From: Kiloniella spongiae
GTDB taxonomy: Bacteria; Pseudomonadota; Alphaproteobacteria; Kiloniellales; Kiloniellaceae
Reading direction: 5' to 3'
Assembly: GCF_001026905.1 (NCBI RefSeq)
Contig: NZ_LAQL01000015.1
Coordinates: 24,611-88,610 of the forward strand
Length of the DNA stretch: 64,000 bases
The first letter of the stretch is position 1. Each line of letters starts with the position of its first letter. The notes beneath the pieces are model-generated. The model made no database searches. It was not told where the DNA came from and was given only the letters and a program-made list of their open reading frames with translations. The position numbers were made by a program, and so were the translations under genes. Shown here in pieces: positions 55,196 through 63,756 of this stretch.

Positions 55196-56272
55196 GTGAA
55201 GTTCGATGAAAAGCTAGATGCTGTTGTTGCCCGATATGACGAACTAAATGCGGTTATTTCTACTCATCAGGATCCTGGGTCTAATGAATATACCAAGCTA
55301 TTACGGGAATTATCCGAACTAACATCTGTTGTTGAGACGGTTCAGGAACTGCGTGCCCTGCAAACTGAGATGGCTGACTTGGCTGAGATGTTAAGTGATC
55401 CTGATGGGGATACCGAAATGCGTGAGCTTGCGCAGGAAGAATTCCTGGAGCTGAAGCAAAAGTTACCTGAGATGGAACAACAGGTACAAATTATGCTGCT
55501 TCCCAAAGATTTGGACGGCGAGCGTAATGCCATTCTCGAAGTACGTGCCGGAACCGGTGGCGATGAAGCTGGCCTTTTTGCATCTGAGCTATTCAGAATG
55601 TATCAACGTTATGCAGAAGCATCTGGTTGGCGCTTTGAGGCGTTGGACTATTCAGAAAATGGAATTGGTGGAGTCAAGGAAGCGACAGCCTTGATTACCG
55701 GCACAGGCGTGTTCTCTAATCTGAAATTTGAATCTGGTGTGCATCGAGTTCAACGGGTGCCGGTAACTGAATCTGGTGGGCGTATTCATACGTCAGCGGC
55801 GACAGTTGCGGTGATGCCTGAAGCGCAGGAAGTTGATGTTGAAATCAATCCGGCGGATTTGCGTATTGATACCTATCGTGCACAGGGTGCTGGTGGACAG
55901 CATGTTAATACGACGGATTCTGCTGTGCGTATAACACACGTTCCAACGGGTGTTGTTGTTCAATGTCAGGATGGTCGCTCTCAGCATAAGAATAAAGAGC
56001 AGGCGATGAAAATGTTGTTGACCCAGATTTATGATAATCAGCGTCAGGAACAGGAACAAGAACAGGCAGCAAACCGTAAGTCACAGGTCGGGAGTGGTGA
56101 TCGTTCTGAAAGAATCAGAACTTATAATTTCCCCCAAGGTCGGGTAACGGATCACAGGATTAACCTGACACTTTATAAATTGGATAAGGTAATTGCAGGT
56201 GAAGCGCTTGATGAAGTGATTAATGCACTTATCGCTGAAGATCAGGCTGAACGCCTTGCCGAAATACAGTGA
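55196..56272 (+). CDS. prfA: Peptide chain release factor 1
   Basis: A 358-residue class I release factor for UAA and UAG stops. The GGQ motif lies in [22 protein letters not shown] near residues 228-232, with the conserved [22 protein letters not shown] and [27 protein letters not shown]. The GTG start is two bases after the hemA stop, so translation is probably coupled. It is followed by prmC, which methylates the GGQ glutamine. Confidence 0.97.
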   Translation: MKFDEKLDAVVARYDELNAVISTHQDPGSNEYTKLLRELSELTSVVETVQELRALQTEMADLAEMLSDPDGDTEMRELAQEEFLELKQKLPEMEQQVQIMLLPKDLDGERNAILEVRAGTGGDEAGLFASELFRMYQRYAEASGWRFEALDYSENGIGGVKEATALITGTGVFSNLKFESGVHRVQRVPVTESGGRIHTSAATVAVMPEAQEVDVEINPADLRIDTYRAQGAGGQHVNTTDSAVRITHVPTGVVVQCQDGRSQHKNKEQAMKMLLTQIYDNQRQEQEQEQAANRKSQVGSGDRSERIRTYNFPQGRVTDHRINLTLYKLDKVIAGEALDEVINALIAEDQAERLAEIQ

Positions 56273-56309
56273 TCTTGGTCCACGTTTAAAAGATTGATCA
56301 GTTTTCAAA

Positions 56310-57185
56310 ATGACTTCTTCCATGGCGGAAAATCCTAAGACGATTGCCGATTGCTTACAGCTTGGAGGTGCGCAGTTATCTGCGGCAGGGATTGATAACG
56401 CTCGCTTAGATGTTCGCTTATTACTCGCAGAGGCTATTTCTAAGGAAACGTCTTATCTCTTTGGCTATCCAGAGAAAGTTCTGAATGATAAAGAGTTCGA
56501 TCATTTTCAGTCGATGATTGATAAGAGATTAAAGCATGAACCTGTGTCTAAGATCATAGGGCGTAAAGAATTCTGGAGCCTTAATTTTAGGGTTTCCCAT
56601 GATACGTTGGATCCTCGTCCGGACAGTGAAACTCTCATCGAGGCTGTTCTCGAAAGCGTACCGGATACTACAAAAGCAATTAAGATTCTTGATTTGGGTA
56701 CTGGAACAGGTTGCCTTTTGCTTGCTCTCTTGAGTGAGTTTCGTGCAGCTCAGGGGCTGGGTGTTGATATCAGTGACAAAGCACTTGCCGTCGCAAAAGA
56801 AAATGCTGTTTCTCTTGGTTTATCTGACCGAGTAAGCTTTCAAGCAGGGGATTGGTGTGAAGGATTGGTGGGTGATTGGGATATTATTATATCCAATCCT
56901 CCCTATATCGGCTTCGATGAAAAGATGGCTCTGTCGCCTGAAGTCTTAAACTATGACCCCGACTTAGCTCTTTTTGCGGACAATAACGGGATGAAAGATT
57001 ATGAAGATTTAATTCCTCAAGCTGAAGCAATCTTGGGCGAAGATGGTTTGCTTGTCATCGAGGCCGGGCAAGGACAAGCCGACGGTATCAATGCTTTAAT
57101 GTCTGGTGCCGGACTTGTGATTTATCCCCCAAAAAAGGACCTTGGCGGGATCTCCAGAGCCTGTGTGGGACGCAAAAGCATTTAA
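56310..57185 (+). CDS. prmC: Release factor glutamine methyltransferase PrmC
   Basis: A 291-residue methyltransferase that modifies the GGQ Gln of release factors. The N-terminal helical domain (LQLGGAQLSAAGIDNARLDVRLLLAEAI) is followed by the SAM motif ILDLGTGTGCLLLALL and the NPPY motif in IIISNPPYIGFDEKM, which binds the target Gln. Length is normal. It lies 37 bases after prfA, the usual partnership. Confidence 0.96.
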   Translation: MTSSMAENPKTIADCLQLGGAQLSAAGIDNARLDVRLLLAEAISKETSYLFGYPEKVLNDKEFDHFQSMIDKRLKHEPVSKIIGRKEFWSLNFRVSHDTLDPRPDSETLIEAVLESVPDTTKAIKILDLGTGTGCLLLALLSEFRAAQGLGVDISDKALAVAKENAVSLGLSDRVSFQAGDWCEGLVGDWDIIISNPPYIGFDEKMALSPEVLNYDPDLALFADNNGMKDYEDLIPQAEAILGEDGLLVIEAGQGQADGINALMSGAGLVIYPPKKDLGGISRACVGRKSI

Positions 57186-57255
57186 TAAATAATATAAAAT
57201 TCACATTTAGGGCTTGGAAAGCTCGGGATATAGCTTTACGGTGTAACAATAAGCA

Positions 57256-57272
57256 GGGGCGTGGGGTGCCCC
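57256..57272 (+). other. GC-rich hairpin in the DUF4167 leader
   Basis: GGGGC (57256-57260) can pair with GCCCC (57268-57272) around GTGGGGT, in the 184-base gap between prmC and the DUF4167 gene. It is short and has no T run. A second weak inverted repeat (CGACAA/TTGTCG) lies further on. Function unknown. Confidence 0.3.
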
Positions 57273-57369
57273 GGGGGTATTTGCCGACAATTTGATATAC
57301 ACGTCGTCAGGGTTTAAAGCTCGTGACGTTTGTCGATACCCACGATTTAGCATTTAATTTAGCTTGCGA

Positions 57370-58119
57370 ATGATGAGACAGCAAAATTCAAACAATTCGA
57401 ACCGTCGCCCGCGTGGCCGGTCAAATAATAATAATCGGAAACCACAGCAATCACGTAATGGTGTCTTCGATAGTAATGGACCTGGGGGACGTATCCGTGG
57501 AAACGCCTCACAGTTAAAGGAAAAGTATCTTCAGATGGCACGTGATGCTGCTGTCGGTGGAGATCGCGTAGCCGCGGAATCCTTCTATCAGTTTGCAGAA
57601 CATTATTTCCGTGTCATTAATGATTCAACGGATCCTAATTCAGGCCGTAATAATCAGCCTGATAACAATTACCGGAATAGAAGTGCGCGAAATGCGCAGG
57701 ATGATGATGGGAAAGCTGTTGATGGGAACATTTCTGCTGAGAACGAAGCAGATGTTCCGCCAGCAATCGTATTGAATGACGAAAGTCCGGCGACTGAAGA
57801 AGAAAGTTCCAAGCCTGCACCAAGAGGCAGAGTCCGGACACGTCGCCCTCGATATGAGGCTTCCGACGAAACCAAATCTGAAACAAAGCCTTCAGAGAAG
57901 GCTCCGCTCGAGATTAAAACAAATGAGGCTCCTGCTGAGGCAGCCCCTGCTGTTGTTGAGTTGCCTTTAGGAACAGAAGAGGCGCCTGCTGAGAAGCCAA
58001 AACGGAGAACTCGTACACGGAAAACGGCTGATACCGAGACTGGCGAAGTGAAAACGCCTCGCCCAAGAGGACGTCCTCGTAAAAATCCGATTGTAAAAGA
58101 CACGACCGAAACAGCTTAG
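57370..58119 (+). CDS. DUF4167 domain RNA-binding-like protein
   Basis: A protein of about 249 residues characteristic of alphaproteobacteria. The N-terminal part is Asn/Arg/Gln-rich (RRPRGRSNNNNRKPQQ), then the DUF4167 core GPGGRIRGNASQLKEKYLQMARDAAVGGDRVAAESFYQFAEHYFRVIND (about residues 42-90). The rest is disordered, with Glu/Pro/Ala stretches and basic AT-hook-like PRGRPRKNP near the C terminus. Nucleic-acid binding is likely from composition. The ATG at 57373 is an alternative start. It follows prmC and precedes clpB, as in related genomes. Its terminator overlaps the MOSC gene. Confidence 0.88.
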   Translation: MMRQQNSNNSNRRPRGRSNNNNRKPQQSRNGVFDSNGPGGRIRGNASQLKEKYLQMARDAAVGGDRVAAESFYQFAEHYFRVINDSTDPNSGRNNQPDNNYRNRSARNAQDDDGKAVDGNISAENEADVPPAIVLNDESPATEEESSKPAPRGRVRTRRPRYEASDETKSETKPSEKAPLEIKTNEAPAEAAPAVVELPLGTEEAPAEKPKRRTRTRKTADTETGEVKTPRPRGRPRKNPIVKDTTETA

Positions 58120-58167
58120 TTTTGATTTAACTGTCTGACTGTTTTATCATTCGCTTAGTATAATATT

Positions 58168-58220
58168 ATGCACCAGTTGATTTGATTGCGCTTAGCCAAT
58201 CGTCACTGGTGCATTTTTTT
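58168..58220 (+). terminator. Terminator of the DUF4167 gene, overlapping MOSC coding sequence
   Basis: ATGCACCAGT (58168-58177) pairs with ACTGGTGCAT (58205-58214), followed by seven T. The 27-base loop contains the stop codon of the convergent MOSC gene, and the second arm is within its last codons. Confidence 0.85.
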
Positions 58221-58947
58221 GTATAAGACCACCTGTTTTCACACTGGCATAAATGCCCATATTTCTGTGGCCGAAACCTGCTTGGAGGCTTTTGGGTATA
58301 TTAAGATCAACATCAGCTGTATCCAGGTTTACATTGGTAGCCGAACAGCGTCCGATGTGGGATTTAATCGCCAGAGTGATGTCGCCAACTCTGATTTCTT
58401 TCCCGATCCAGTTATTTTCTTCCCATGCCTTAAGTCCTTGGATGTAGAGGTTTCCTCTAAACCGCATGGGGTCAACAGAATTTCTGACAACACGCTCAAG
58501 ATCTTTAACACTTTCGATGTTAATAAGAGAAATCTGTAAGTCAGGAATGTCTGTAAACGCATTGGTATTGTTTTCCACGATCTTTGGTGCGCCACGAACA
58601 TCAGGTTCAAGAAAACTGGCCAGAAACTGTTCCAATAGCATGCAGCCGGTTTGGTCGGTTAATTTTCCCCTGGATACTCTTTTGCCTTTGCGCAAGAGAG
58701 TGAGTATTTCGGTGTTTTCGTCAAATTCTGATGTTAACTGAGCGAGCTTTGGGTTTTTTGCTAACATCACAAAGTGTTTTTTTGAAAGCCATGTGGGGCC
58801 ATCAGGGAATTCAGTTGTGCCATGAGCGATGGCGAATCGTCTGTCGTAAGGAAAAAGTTTACTCGCTTTGACCGTTACCTGGTCCAGTTCTTCCGCACTA
58901 AGACCCTTAACAGGATAGCGGTAGATTGATTTGATGAATGCAGACAT
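58192..58947 (-). CDS. MOSC-domain protein
   Basis: A 251-residue protein with an N-terminal MOSC_N beta-barrel (IKSIYRYPVKGLSAEELDQVTVKASKLFPYDRRFAIAHG) and a C-terminal MOSC domain (FRGNLYIQGLKAWEENNWIGKEIRVGDITLAIKSHIGRCSATNVNLDTA, with the conserved Cys). MOSC proteins carry sulfur or molybdenum-cofactor chemistry, for example in YcbX or mARC, which reduce N-hydroxylated compounds. A strong GGGGAAAAAG site precedes the start. It is convergent with DUF4167. A link to the molybdoenzyme at 26789 is possible but not shown. Confidence 0.9.
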   Translation of the reverse strand: MSAFIKSIYRYPVKGLSAEELDQVTVKASKLFPYDRRFAIAHGTTEFPDGPTWLSKKHFVMLAKNPKLAQLTSEFDENTEILTLLRKGKRVSRGKLTDQTGCMLLEQFLASFLEPDVRGAPKIVENNTNAFTDIPDLQISLINIESVKDLERVVRNSVDPMRFRGNLYIQGLKAWEENNWIGKEIRVGDITLAIKSHIGRCSATNVNLDTADVDLNIPKSLQAGFGHRNMGIYASVKTGGLIQKNAPVTIG

Positions 58948-59112
58948 CTTTTTCCCCGATTTTTTTCTATTGTGTTGGCTATAGATTATTTTTCAAGCCT
59001 TTAATGGTTTTACCAATCTGCCCCCTGCTTTTAAGCCAATTATTGTCGCGAATAATGATCATTAAACAGTAGGTGGGGAATTTACTAACTGAAAATAAAT
59101 AAAAATTTTTTT

Positions 59113-59140
59113 AAATGAGAATGATTTTCAGTTGCATAAT
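59113..59140 (+). promoter_or_regulatory. Fur-like box overlapping a -10-like element
   Basis: AAATGAGAATGATTTTCAGTTGCA (positions 59113-59136) resembles a Fur operator. Its core GAATGATTTTCAGT occurs identically, on the minus strand, in the hemP Fur-like site. A good -10 (CATAAT, 59135-59140) follows at once, so the box covers the promoter. An alternative pairing is TTGCAT (59132-59137) with TAACTT (59155-59160), 17 bases apart. Iron-dependent repression is inferred. Confidence 0.6.
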
Positions 59141-59146
59141 GTTTTT

Positions 59147-59311
59147 TCGTGAGCTAACTTCCTTCTTGTAGTTCCTACCGAGGAAGACAACACAGCCTCT
59201 TCGGCGAATATCGCCAAAACGTATTGGTTTGTGCTCCTTCTGGGTATGTACTCATCTCTCCTGACGTAACTATGGGATTTCCCAACCCTGCCTTCGGGCA
59301 GGGTTTTTTTT
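59147..59311 (+). ncRNA. Candidate iron-regulated small RNA
   Basis: About 165 bases between the Fur-like promoter and a perfect terminator, with no convincing open frame. Predicted elements in order: a two-part hairpin (CTTCCT at 59158-59163 with AGGAAG at 59181-59186, and GTAG-TTC-CTAC inside at 59168-59178); a hairpin GGCGA-ATA-TCGCC (59203-59215); unpaired pyrimidine-rich stretches CTCCTTCT (59234-59241) and TCTCTCCTGA (59255-59264), which could pair with Shine-Dalgarno sites such as those of hmuS and hisS; then the terminator. The layout is that of an Hfq-type sRNA, like RyhB in role. The start is uncertain by about 20 bases. It could instead be a leader of clpB that terminates early. 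Confidence 0.5.
59284..59311 (+). terminator. Intrinsic terminator of the candidate small RNA
   Basis: CCCTGCC (59286-59292) and GGCAGGG (59297-59303) pair around a TTCG tetraloop, extended by AA/TT, and are followed by eight T. It is one of the strongest terminators in the window and has no coding gene directly in front of it on this strand. Confidence 0.93.
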
Positions 59312-59403
59312 GTCTAGTTTTAACGAATCTGCTCATGCGATGGGGTGGCTTAAAAAGCTTTCCATTTCAGGGATGTATCTCTTAAAAATCCCAAAAGAAG
59401 ATC

Positions 59404-59434
59404 CTTGTATCCATCAGATCTGATGCACATATAT
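59404..59434 (+). promoter_or_regulatory. Candidate RpoH-type promoter of clpB with palindromic spacer
   Basis: CTTGTAT (59404-59410) and CACATAT (59426-59432) are 15 bases apart and resemble the heat-shock sigma-32 elements CTTGAAA and CCCATNT. The spacer is largely the perfect palindrome CATCAGATCTGATG (59412-59425). It lies about 125 bases ahead of the clpB start. Assignment rests on similarity only. Confidence 0.4.
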
Positions 59435-59557
59435 TGGGTGACGGGTGATATTGATCAGCGTCAGAGTTCCATCATGCTACTATTGTGGGTGATGGGTGGA
59501 TTGGCATCAACGGTTGTGTGCTGCAGATGCAGGCATAGCGGAGAGGGCTTTAAGAGT

Positions 59558-62149
59558 ATGAATTTAAATAGTTACACTGAAAGAACCCAAGGTTTTATTC
59601 AGGCTGCGCAAGGACTAGCGCATCGTAGCGATCATCAGCGGTTGACACCGGAACACATGCTTAAGGTGATGTTGGACGATTCTGAGGGTCTTGCTGCAAA
59701 TCTAATCACTGCTGCAGGTGGAAACCCGACCAAGGCGCGGGAAGATATTGACCGTGCATTGGCGAAGTTACCAAAAGTGAGTGGCCAGGATGTTGGACAG
59801 GTATATCTTGCACCTGAAACAGCACGTGTCTTTGAACAGGCAGAGCAGATCGCAAAAAAAGCCGGTGATAACTATGTCACTGTCGAACGGCTTTTAATTG
59901 CACTCGCGCTATCCAAAGAGGCAGAATCCGGCAAAATTCTTAAAAGTGCAGGCCTTACGGCGCAAAACCTCAATGCAGCCATAAATGATTTACGCAAAGG
60001 ACGAACTGCTCAATCTGCTTCTGCAGAAGACAGTTATGAGGCCTTGAAAAAGTATGCACAAGATCTGACTAACATGGCACGGGAAGGAAAGCTTGATCCC
60101 GTGATTGGGCGCGAGGAAGAGATTCGTCGCACAATTCAGGTGCTTTCAAGACGTACCAAGAATAATCCAGTTCTGATTGGTGAACCTGGTGTTGGTAAAA
60201 CGGCAATCATCGAAGGGCTTGCTCTTCGGATCGTGAATGGTGATGTGCCCGAAAGCCTCAGGAACAAGCAGCTTATGTCACTTGATCTGGGGGCAATGGT
60301 CGCTGGTGCGAAATACCGCGGAGAATTTGAAGAGCGCTTGAAAGCTGTTTTGCAAGAGGTAACCGAAGCAAGCGGGGAAATCATCGTCTTTATTGATGAG
60401 CTTCATACCCTGGTTGGTGCGGGGAAAACAGATGGGGCAATGGATGCTTCCAATATGCTAAAACCCGCTTTGGCACGGGGAGAGCTGCATTGTGTGGGGG
60501 CTACAACCCTTGATGAATACCGTAAGTATATTGAAAAGGACGCAGCATTAGCGCGACGCTTTCAGTCCGTTGTTGTTGAAGAACCAAATGTTGAAGATAC
60601 AATTTCGATTTTGCGTGGATTGAAAGAGAAATACGAACTGCACCACGGTGTTCGAATTACAGATTCGGCTCTGGTTGCGGCGGCCTCACTTTCGAATCGC
60701 TACATAACGGATCGATTCTTGCCGGATAAGGCGATTGATTTAGTTGACGAGGCGGCTAGTCGCCTACGGATGGAGGTGGATTCCAAGCCGGAAGAGATTG
60801 ACGAGATGGATCGCAAGCTGATTCAGCTGAAGATCGAGCAGTCGGCCCTGCAGAAAGAAAGCGATAAAGGCGCCAAAGATCGCCTCGACAAGTTAAAGTT
60901 TGAAATTGCTGAACTGGAAGAGAAAAGCAACACGCTTACCAGCCAATGGAAATCGGAAAAAGACAAGCTTGCTGGAGCGCAGAAGATCAAGGAAGAGCTT
61001 GAACAGGCGCGTATAGAACTTGAACAAGCTGAGCGAGATGGCCGTTTGGAAAAAGCCGGTGAGTTGAAGTACGGGCGATTACCCGAATTGGAAAGGGCTT
61101 TGGTTCAGGCTGAAGAAGCTGGTGATAGTCACATGCTGAACGAAGAAGTCCGTGAAGATGCGATTGCTGGGGTGGTCTCCCGTTGGACAGGTATTCCTGT
61201 CGATAAGATGCTGGAAGGTGAAAGAGAGAAGCTTCTTCAGATGGAAGATCTTCTTAGAAAACGTGTAATCGGACAGGATGAAGCGATTGTTGCTATTTCT
61301 AATGCCGTTCGACGTTCCAGATCTGGTCTTCAGGATCCCAGTCGTCCTATTGGCTCTTTCCTTTTCTTGGGACCGACAGGCGTCGGGAAAACAGAGCTAA
61401 CGAAAACTTTGGCATCATTCCTGTTTGATGACGAGACGGCGATGGTTCGTCTGGATATGTCAGAATACATGGAAAAGCATGCTGTCTCTCGCATGATTGG
61501 TGCGCCGCCAGGATACGTTGGTTATGAAGAGGGTGGTGCCTTAACCGAAGCAGTGCGCAGGCGTCCTTATCAGGTGGTGTTGTTTGATGAGGTTGAAAAA
61601 GCTCATCCGGATGTTTTCAATGTGCTTTTACAAGTACTTGATGACGGACGTTTGACAGATGGGCAGGGACGCACGGTTGATTTTAGCAATACCTTGATCA
61701 TCATGACCTCTAATCTAGGATCGGAAGTCTTGGCGAATCAACCAGATGGCGAAGACAGTTCTGCTGTTCGTGAGCAGGTGATGGAAGTCGTCCGCGCTTC
61801 TTTCCGGCCTGAATTCCTGAACCGTCTGGACGAAGTCCTTCTGTTCCATCGTTTGGAGCGTCGTCACATGAGCTCTATTGTTGATATTCAGTTCGGCCGA
61901 CTGCAAAAGCTTTTGGCAGACCGGGATATAAAGGCAAAACTAGATGATGAAGCTACTGAGTGGTTTGCAGAAAAAGGCTATGATCCTGTTTATGGAGCGC
62001 GTCCTCTTAAGCGTGTGATTCAGCGTGAGTTACAGAACCCATTAGCTTCATTGCTTCTGGAGGGAGCCATCCATGATGGCGAGCAGTTAAATATTTCTGC
62101 TGAGGATGACGTGCTGACAATCAACGGCAGAAAGCTTGCAGTTACCTAA
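59558..62149 (+). CDS. clpB: Disaggregase chaperone ClpB
   Basis: An 863-residue Hsp100 ATPase that, with DnaK, dissolves protein aggregates after heat shock. The N domain ([37 protein letters not shown]) is followed by the first AAA+ domain (Walker [10 protein letters not shown], Walker [16 protein letters not shown]), the coiled-coil middle domain (about residues 400-530, rich in Glu/Lys/Leu) and the second AAA+ domain (Walker [23 protein letters not shown]). I start at the ATG at 59558, where family similarity begins; the frame is open 51 codons further, but those residues are unlike ClpB and overlap the likely promoter. Confidence 0.97.
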   Translation: MNLNSYTERTQGFIQAAQGLAHRSDHQRLTPEHMLKVMLDDSEGLAANLITAAGGNPTKAREDIDRALAKLPKVSGQDVGQVYLAPETARVFEQAEQIAKKAGDNYVTVERLLIALALSKEAESGKILKSAGLTAQNLNAAINDLRKGRTAQSASAEDSYEALKKYAQDLTNMAREGKLDPVIGREEEIRRTIQVLSRRTKNNPVLIGEPGVGKTAIIEGLALRIVNGDVPESLRNKQLMSLDLGAMVAGAKYRGEFEERLKAVLQEVTEASGEIIVFIDELHTLVGAGKTDGAMDASNMLKPALARGELHCVGATTLDEYRKYIEKDAALARRFQSVVVEEPNVEDTISILRGLKEKYELHHGVRITDSALVAAASLSNRYITDRFLPDKAIDLVDEAASRLRMEVDSKPEEIDEMDRKLIQLKIEQSALQKESDKGAKDRLDKLKFEIAELEEKSNTLTSQWKSEKDKLAGAQKIKEELEQARIELEQAERDGRLEKAGELKYGRLPELERALVQAEEAGDSHMLNEEVREDAIAGVVSRWTGIPVDKMLEGEREKLLQMEDLLRKRVIGQDEAIVAISNAVRRSRSGLQDPSRPIGSFLFLGPTGVGKTELTKTLASFLFDDETAMVRLDMSEYMEKHAVSRMIGAPPGYVGYEEGGALTEAVRRRPYQVVLFDEVEKAHPDVFNVLLQVLDDGRLTDGQGRTVDFSNTLIIMTSNLGSEVLANQPDGEDSSAVREQVMEVVRASFRPEFLNRLDEVLLFHRLERRHMSSIVDIQFGRLQKLLADRDIKAKLDDEATEWFAEKGYDPVYGARPLKRVIQRELQNPLASLLLEGAIHDGEQLNISAEDDVLTINGRKLAVT

Positions 62150-62210
62150 TAGAGTTACCTAATATATTACCGTTTCTCTGATCCGTTTGATCTTTTAACG
62201 GAATGAATAA

Positions 62211-62244
62211 AAAAGGACCGCTTGATCCAACAAGCGGTCCTTTT
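62211..62244. terminator. Bidirectional terminator between clpB and the M23 peptidase
   Basis: AAAAGGACCGCTTG pairs perfectly with CAAGCGGTCCTTTT around a 6-base loop. The A and T flanks suit both convergent transcripts. Confidence 0.93.
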
Positions 62245-62268
62245 CTGTTTTGGGATAAGGAATCCTGA

Positions 62269-63756
62269 TCAGTTTGTTTCAAGCTTTGCAATAGCTGCGG
62301 GGTGTTTTAGATCTTTAATCATCTTATTGATCTTGGCTTTTTCACCCTTGAACTTCTTAAGGTCAGCTTTCTTTAACTTTTCACCTGCGGGCAGTTTCAC
62401 ACCCAGTGGATTAACCTGACGACCATTGAATAGCACTTCGTAGTGAAGGTGCGGTCCGGTAGAGCGACCTGTTGTGCCGACATAGCCGATTACCTGTCCC
62501 TGACGGACACGTTTGGATTTACGAATCCCTTTCGCAAAGCCTTTCATGTGGGCGTAGGCTGTTTCATAGCCGCTGTGATGACGAATTTTTACGTAGTTAC
62601 CAAAACTGCTAAAACGGTTCGCCCGAAGAATAACGCCATCACCGGCTGCATAAATTGGTGTGCCGCGCGGGGCTGCAAAATCCACACCTTTATGCATCTT
62701 GGTATAGCCAAGAACCGGATGTTTGCGTTTACCAAAGCGGCTGGAAAGGCGCGCACCATCGACAGGTGTTCTCATCAGGGCTTTCTTTGCTGACTGGCCT
62801 TTTTCGTTAAAGTAATCAGTAAAGCCACTAGAAGGCGTGAATCGATACAGCTGCAAATCGTCGCCAGATAGGTTCAGCTTGCCATAAAGCATGTCACCTG
62901 TGCGAGCGAGATTACCGTCTTCATCGTAGTAGGCTTCGTAAACGACCTCGAAGCTATCGCCCTTTTGAATCTCGCGCTGGAAATCGACATCAAAGCTATA
63001 GGCCCTGATCATCTTGATCATGATGTCGTTGGGGACGTCAACGTTCGTGGCTGCAAGATAGAGACTACTTGTAATCTCGTTTGCACTACGCGCCATCTTC
63101 ATGGTCAGGGGACGTTGGATTTCTTCCGCGATATATGTACTGTCTTCGCCTTCGGTGGTGCTGACTTTTACAATGCGCTCAACGCTTGGCTGAAACTGCA
63201 TAGCGCGTAAAGGTCCGACATCACGCTCTTTTTCTTCGACCACAGGCTTTTTAACCGTCGGGTCTGATGGATGCGCGAAGGTAAGGGCAATATCAAGTCC
63301 GGGTCTGATCTTCCGTGGAGAATAGACATCAGTCAGGGCTGTGATGGCACCATGTGCTTCAGAGCGGGTTGCACCTGCGGCAACCAGCAAGCTCATGAGT
63401 GTATCACCGTGGGAAACGGTTACCATCTTTTCGATATCACTGGGTTCCAGTATATCAGCAGCAGTTTCCGTCGGAACGGCCCCAACAGCTATATACTCAC
63501 TTGTCAGCAAATCCGTTTTTAGAGTTGCGACAACTTCTGGTGATGCAACGGTGATTTCTTGCGTGTTGGCATTGGCAATGATGGATCCATCTTTACCCAT
63601 TTCAACAGAGGCTGCTTTTGATTGGTTTGTAACCTGCTCTTCTATAGGGGTACTACTGGAAAGCCAGAAATAGATTCCGCCAAGGGCGAGAATCGAAAGG
63701 CTGCCTCCGAGTGCTGCATTAACCATAAAAGTAGGTGTGTGGAATCTATTCTTCAC
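62269..63756 (-). CDS. M23-family murein peptidase with OapA/LysM-like domain
   Basis: A 495-residue envelope protein. One N-terminal membrane segment (about residues 9-30) anchors it. The middle contains an OapA/LysM-like peptidoglycan-binding stretch (MVTVSHGDTLMSLLVAAGATRSEAHGAI, about 110-137). The C-terminal LytM/M23 domain has the zinc ligands in KMHKGVDFAAPRGTPIYAAGDGVI and STGPHLHYEVLFNG. It is expected to cut peptide cross-bridges, as MepM-type DD-endopeptidases do. The GTG at 63756 has GGAG 8 bases ahead. It is convergent with clpB. Confidence 0.93.
   Translation of the reverse strand: MKNRFHTPTFMVNAALGGSLSILALGGIYFWLSSSTPIEEQVTNQSKAASVEMGKDGSIIANANTQEITVASPEVVATLKTDLLTSEYIAVGAVPTETAADILEPSDIEKMVTVSHGDTLMSLLVAAGATRSEAHGAITALTDVYSPRKIRPGLDIALTFAHPSDPTVKKPVVEEKERDVGPLRAMQFQPSVERIVKVSTTEGEDSTYIAEEIQRPLTMKMARSANEITSSLYLAATNVDVPNDIMIKMIRAYSFDVDFQREIQKGDSFEVVYEAYYDEDGNLARTGDMLYGKLNLSGDDLQLYRFTPSSGFTDYFNEKGQSAKKALMRTPVDGARLSSRFGKRKHPVLGYTKMHKGVDFAAPRGTPIYAAGDGVILRANRFSSFGNYVKIRHHSGYETAYAHMKGFAKGIRKSKRVRQGQVIGYVGTTGRSTGPHLHYEVLFNGRQVNPLGVKLPAGEKLKKADLKKFKGEKAKINKMIKDLKHPAAIAKLETN

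Noticed and set aside
59405..59557. An N-terminal extension of ClpB by 51 residues from a TTG
   Set aside because: The extra residues are unlike any ClpB N domain and overlap the likely promoter region; similarity starts at the ATG at 59558.
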